Source: Lineus longissimus
Taxonomy: Eukaryota; Nemertea; Pilidiophora; Heteronemertea; Lineidae
Length of the DNA stretch: 64,000 nucleotides
Direction: 5' to 3'
Assembly: GCF_910592395.1 (NCBI RefSeq)
Contig: NC_088325.1
Location: 8,684,109 to 8,748,108 of the forward strand
Below the pieces are notes generated by a model. It had not been told where the DNA came from. It did no database searches and saw only the letters and a program-made list of their open reading frames with translations. Position numbers and translations under genes: made by a program. Below are positions 60,768 through 64,000 of the stretch, in pieces; position 1 is the first letter of the stretch, and each line of letters opens with the position of its first letter.

Positions 60768-62270
60768 TTAGGGGGCAAGAGGCCAGAAAATACTCGGCTG
60801 ACCTACAGAGGTAACACAGCCTAGAAACTCCCCTGCCCCTGCCCCTGCCCCTGCCACGACCTCTAAAGGAAGAACCACCATTATTTTGAAGCAACAAAGG
60901 GATAAGTTGCATAAGAACGTCATTGCTTTCTTTTGGTTTGTCCTTATCATTCTTGGTATCTTTATCGACATCTTTGTCTTGGGCCTTTTCCTTGGAATCT
61001 TTCTGGCTCTTTTAACAGACTTCTTCCAGGCGTCAACTGCAGATTGAGCTTTCTTAGCGCCCTCAGTACCCAAAAGCCGTGTTACAAGCCCATGTAAGTT
61101 ACCAGATTTATCGTTCTCCCTGCTGACCTTCAGAGCCATCTTGTACAATTCCTTATCGGCGTGATCAGATGCTACAGCCGTGTCATAAAGGCTTTCGAGG
61201 GAGGCCAGAAGGACGCCATTTGGGGTTGTGGATCTCAAAGCCAAGGTTCTCACCTGAGAGAGGGCTGTTTGGACTGATGTGCCCTCTTAGTCTGTCTGAG
61301 ACGCTTGACCTCCCCTTCCAGGAGTCTTAGACGCCATGCTGGGTCCTCATTATCAGCTCGAGGGGCCGGGCCATTGTTATTGTCCGGTCTCTGCTCCACG
61401 TTGGGGGGTGCCCCTGCAGCGGCTTCCGGGGCTTTCTGAAGGAACAAGATATAGATCATTTACTCCTGATGTTTTTGGATTGACATTATGTAAGTAGGCT
61501 TCCTGCTCGGGCCCCGCCCGACATGTCCTTCGTGGTTGCTAGTATAGTATTGCAGTTATCTGGAACCCTCTCAACGAAGCAAGGGTATAACTCGAAAATC
61601 AACCGTCTAACCAGAAACTGATGCTTACCCTCTTCTGGCCCTTTCCTTGGCCTGACATGCCTGAAGTGGTTGACCCGTGGGTGCTCCTGTCAAGTTTGCA
61701 TGTAGCACCGCATGGTGGACGGCTAGACCTCGGTTGAAATGCTGTCGTCTATATGAGCCATGCCGAGGACCGCCTGCGAATCAATTTGCTGAATCGATTA
61801 AATATTAAGAATTATAGAATCGAAAGTCCCGCTAGATACCCCATTGAAGAATAGGGAAGACTAGAGACCTATTCTATCCTACGCTAAAGACCTATTTTAA
61901 TTCATAATTTTTTTAGTCAAGCAAGTCGCGCCATAGAGGCCGTGGGCGGAATACCTACTGGCGAGGGAATGTGGGAATCCATGCCCAAGCTGTCCTAACC
62001 ACTTACTAGAAAATGGAAAACACAACTTACCGGAATTTCATACCCAGTAAGCTTATTGAATTCACTGCCCAGGTCGTCGAAAGAGTACGAAGTAAGAGGG
62101 TATCTTCTCGACCGGCTGGCGAAATTCTCTGGATTCACTTCGTCCGGATGAACTAAGCGCGCGGCGACCGGGAACATGTCTCTGCCACGTAGGGAGTATC
62201 CCTCCTTTAACCATACTGCCGATGTCGAGGGGTGGACCGGAGCCGCAAGATCCGAGCCTGAAGACTGCAT
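60768..62270 (-). pseudogene. ORF1 (gag-like) of the retrotransposon, with an intron
   Basis: First exon from ATG 62270 to a GTAAG donor at about 62031 (VWLKEGYSLRGRDMFP, SYSFDDLGSEFNKL). A second begins about 61440 (KAPEAAAGAP) with a coiled-coil-like part (RLLEGEVKRLRQ), then LESLYDTAVASDHADKELYKMALKV and a basic tail with a GAGAGAG run. Splicing is predicted only. Position before the RT suggests a gag role. Confidence 0.5.
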
Positions 62271-62290
62271 CTCGCGGAATGAACCCTGAA

Positions 62291-63783
62291 GTGAAAATCT
62301 ATGAATGTGAGGGCCTTTAAGTTGTATTACCTCGTGTTCGGGTCACGTGATACAGTCGTTTTGTAATTGAACAAGCATAAGAACCATTTAAAGTTGGCCG
62401 GTTTTTTATGGCCCTGGGCCTATTGTCATTTTGGAAGATCAATTCCATTCAGCTTTTCAAACCTGAGGCAAGCTTGATTACAACATGGTTACTCGATGAA
62501 TTGTGGGTACATGGTGACCGAATAAAAGTACTCTCTACCTTTGAACAATCAATAACGCTCTTACCGTGCGAAGGATTAATTGGGCGTTTATTCAAACTCC
62601 AGCCGAACAATGTAACGCATGCCACAGTCTTGATTTTGCAAAACCAAGCGCTGTCCCCCGTATACTCCTAGGAATAAAACCGCGCAAATACTGCTCAAGA
62701 AACCCTGGCACACACAACGCATATACAATATAAAATGTTGTCTTATGAATTTCAGTCTGCCTAGCACTGAACGGCCTAATAGACCACACAGCAAGGTCTC
62801 CCCTACGACTAAATGTTATTACTGCGAGGACTCATACAAGCTATCTTCCGAGGCAGTGAACTGCTGCCCCAAGATACCGACTAAATTCCCAGTCAAATAG
62901 CAAGGGAAAAGCTAGAGCACAAAGCAAGGTCTCACAGTCTATCTTCAGAAGCCGAAAAAACTGCCCCAATATTACTGTATAGCTTTCTTCTCCAGACATA
63001 GCCGGGGAACGACCCAGATCTCATAGCCAGGTCTCACAGCCTATCTTCAGAAGCAGAAACTGCCCTAAGATTACTGTCTAGCTTTCCTTCCCCAGACACG
63101 TAGCAGGTGAGAACGACCCAGAGCACATAGCAAGGTCTATGCCTACGGTCTATCTCGAAAACAAAATGTCTTGAGATCACCGTCGTCTGAAGGCGATTAA
63201 AAAAACTGAATCGAAATATACTCACCTAAAGGTTTAGGTCTACCATGAAACGCTATGCAGGAACTGTGAAACTGAAGTACGATCGGAGAGCGTGCCGAGC
63301 GTGACCTGTACGGGCGGTGTTCCTAACAATAATGATATTGCCGCTCTGATCACGTGCACATGACGTACCCTACTTTGGAAAAGTAGGATTGCCAGAAATT
63401 GGACGGTAAACTAAGAAACAATTGCAAGGAAAAAGAACAAGAAAAGGAAACTCGAGGACAGGGAAAATAATCTCTTGAGAAAGCGGCAGTGGCCATTAAA
63501 GGCGACTAGGGATGGAGAAGAAAATGTCCCAAGCAATAATGGGGATGATATCTTTGGCCAATATGTTTCATTTGAGTTGAAGACTGTAACAGGTGAAAGG
63601 ATAAAAAAACTCCCACAACAATTTTTTTCCTCTTTGTAGAAGCCATTTTTCTTCAGGAAATATGCTTTCCCGCTTATTTTTTTGGACACATCTAGCAACA
63701 AGTATCCACGGACTACATGAATCAGCTGTGTTGTTGTTATCAAATACCAGTGAACAGACTACAGGTTGCAATAAGTCTTTGAC
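62291..63783. repeat. no gene seen; diverged tandem repeat at about 62780-63150
   Basis: Units of about 105-130 bp recur three to four times with GCAAGGTCTCACAGTCTATC and TTCAGAAGC and CCCCAAGAT words. May be a 5' untranslated part or promoter region of the minus-strand retrotransposon. Otherwise only short shadow frames. Confidence 0.55.
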
Positions 63784-63905
63784 GTATAAGGATAATGCAT
63801 GCTAGGTTATTTCGGTTTTGTATTGGAAATATGGCAACTTTAATTGAGTGTTTTTCCTTAATTGATAGGTTTTGGCCTTTTTTCTACAATAGTCGTAGAT
63901 ATCTT
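63784..63905. mobile_element. 122-bp MITE, copy 2, inverted and truncated
   Basis: Starts GTATAAGGATAATGCA and matches 44839-44960 in the opposite orientation until a T run at about 63905. Not the partner of a 19-kb element, since copy 1 already has both ends. Confidence 0.75.
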
Positions 63906-64000
63906 TCTTTTTTTTTTATTTATTCGTGTAAAATACATGTACAATATTTGATATAACATGACAAGACATTGAATTATGAACAAAATAAAACGTACATGCA

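Larger units (their letters stand above)
58310..62290 (-). mobile_element. tyrosine-recombinase-type (DIRS-like) retrotransposon, partial
   Basis: Minus-strand element with a spliced ORF1 (about 62270-60768) and an RT-RNase H region (60060-58350). It ends abruptly where Polinton B begins, before any recombinase domain, so its 3' part is missing. I see no long terminal repeats. Class assigned from RT and RNase H text resemblance. Confidence 0.6.

Noticed and set aside
62408-62671. 87-codon frame at 62408
   Set aside because: No recognisable motif, no neighbour support, and near a tandem-repeat region.
44839-63905. Inverted GTATAAGG sequences 19 kb apart as ends of a giant element
   Set aside because: The left one is a complete 122-bp MITE with both ends, so the right one is just another copy.

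Overview
The window is eukaryotic, almost certainly from a marine invertebrate genome. It has spliced transposase genes, canonical GT-AG introns, Harbinger, pogo, mariner-type, tyrosine-recombinase-retrotransposon-like and Polinton elements, and a one-repeat-per-exon ankyrin gene. The recurrent taggcct words suggested an echinoderm or hemichordate to me, but I hold that weakly. Apart from the ankyrin exons I see no ordinary host gene, and no rRNA or tRNA.

Layout. 1-5745 is a decayed Polinton fragment split by a 4.2-kb DNA transposon with TTAA target duplication (1147-5363). From about 5807 to 10290 lies a PIF/Harbinger transposon with both genes, cut off by a 341-bp satellite. The satellite (10290-15079, 14 units, resuming 33491-35768, about 6.7 units) carries a hammerhead-ribozyme motif on the minus strand of every unit. 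Inside it sits a complete 18,411-bp Polinton/Maverick, element A (15080-33490), with a 6-bp target duplication (TATAGA), AG...CT termini and about 200-bp terminal inverted repeats, each of which is itself a long palindrome. 35769-37020 is another Polinton remnant. 37021-44960 holds hairpins, MITEs, a partial ankyrin gene and diverged repeats. 44969-58307 is a second, heavily decayed Polinton, element B, with a pogo transposon in its integrase. 58310-62290 is a minus-strand retrotransposon of tyrosine-recombinase (DIRS-like) type, and the rest is repeats.

Element A has the virus-like Polinton set: probable major capsid protein, penton/minor capsid protein, packaging ATPase, chromodomain integrase, protein-primed DNA polymerase B, an HNH-like nuclease, a possible VLTF3-like late transcription factor, and several membrane or low-complexity proteins. 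Replication would use PolB, integration the DDE integrase, and particle formation the capsid and ATPase genes. Most genes start at TAAATG, reminiscent of poxvirus late promoters.

The most unusual signal is a family of about 26 short double mini-hairpins (4-bp stems, 3-nt loops, with compensatory changes) scattered through element A in both orientations. They lie at convergent gene ends and also in frame inside at least eight proteins, and are absent from the matching places in element B, which carries its own different mini-hairpins. Element B also holds a deoxynucleoside kinase joined in one reading frame to an HNH domain, now broken by two stops.
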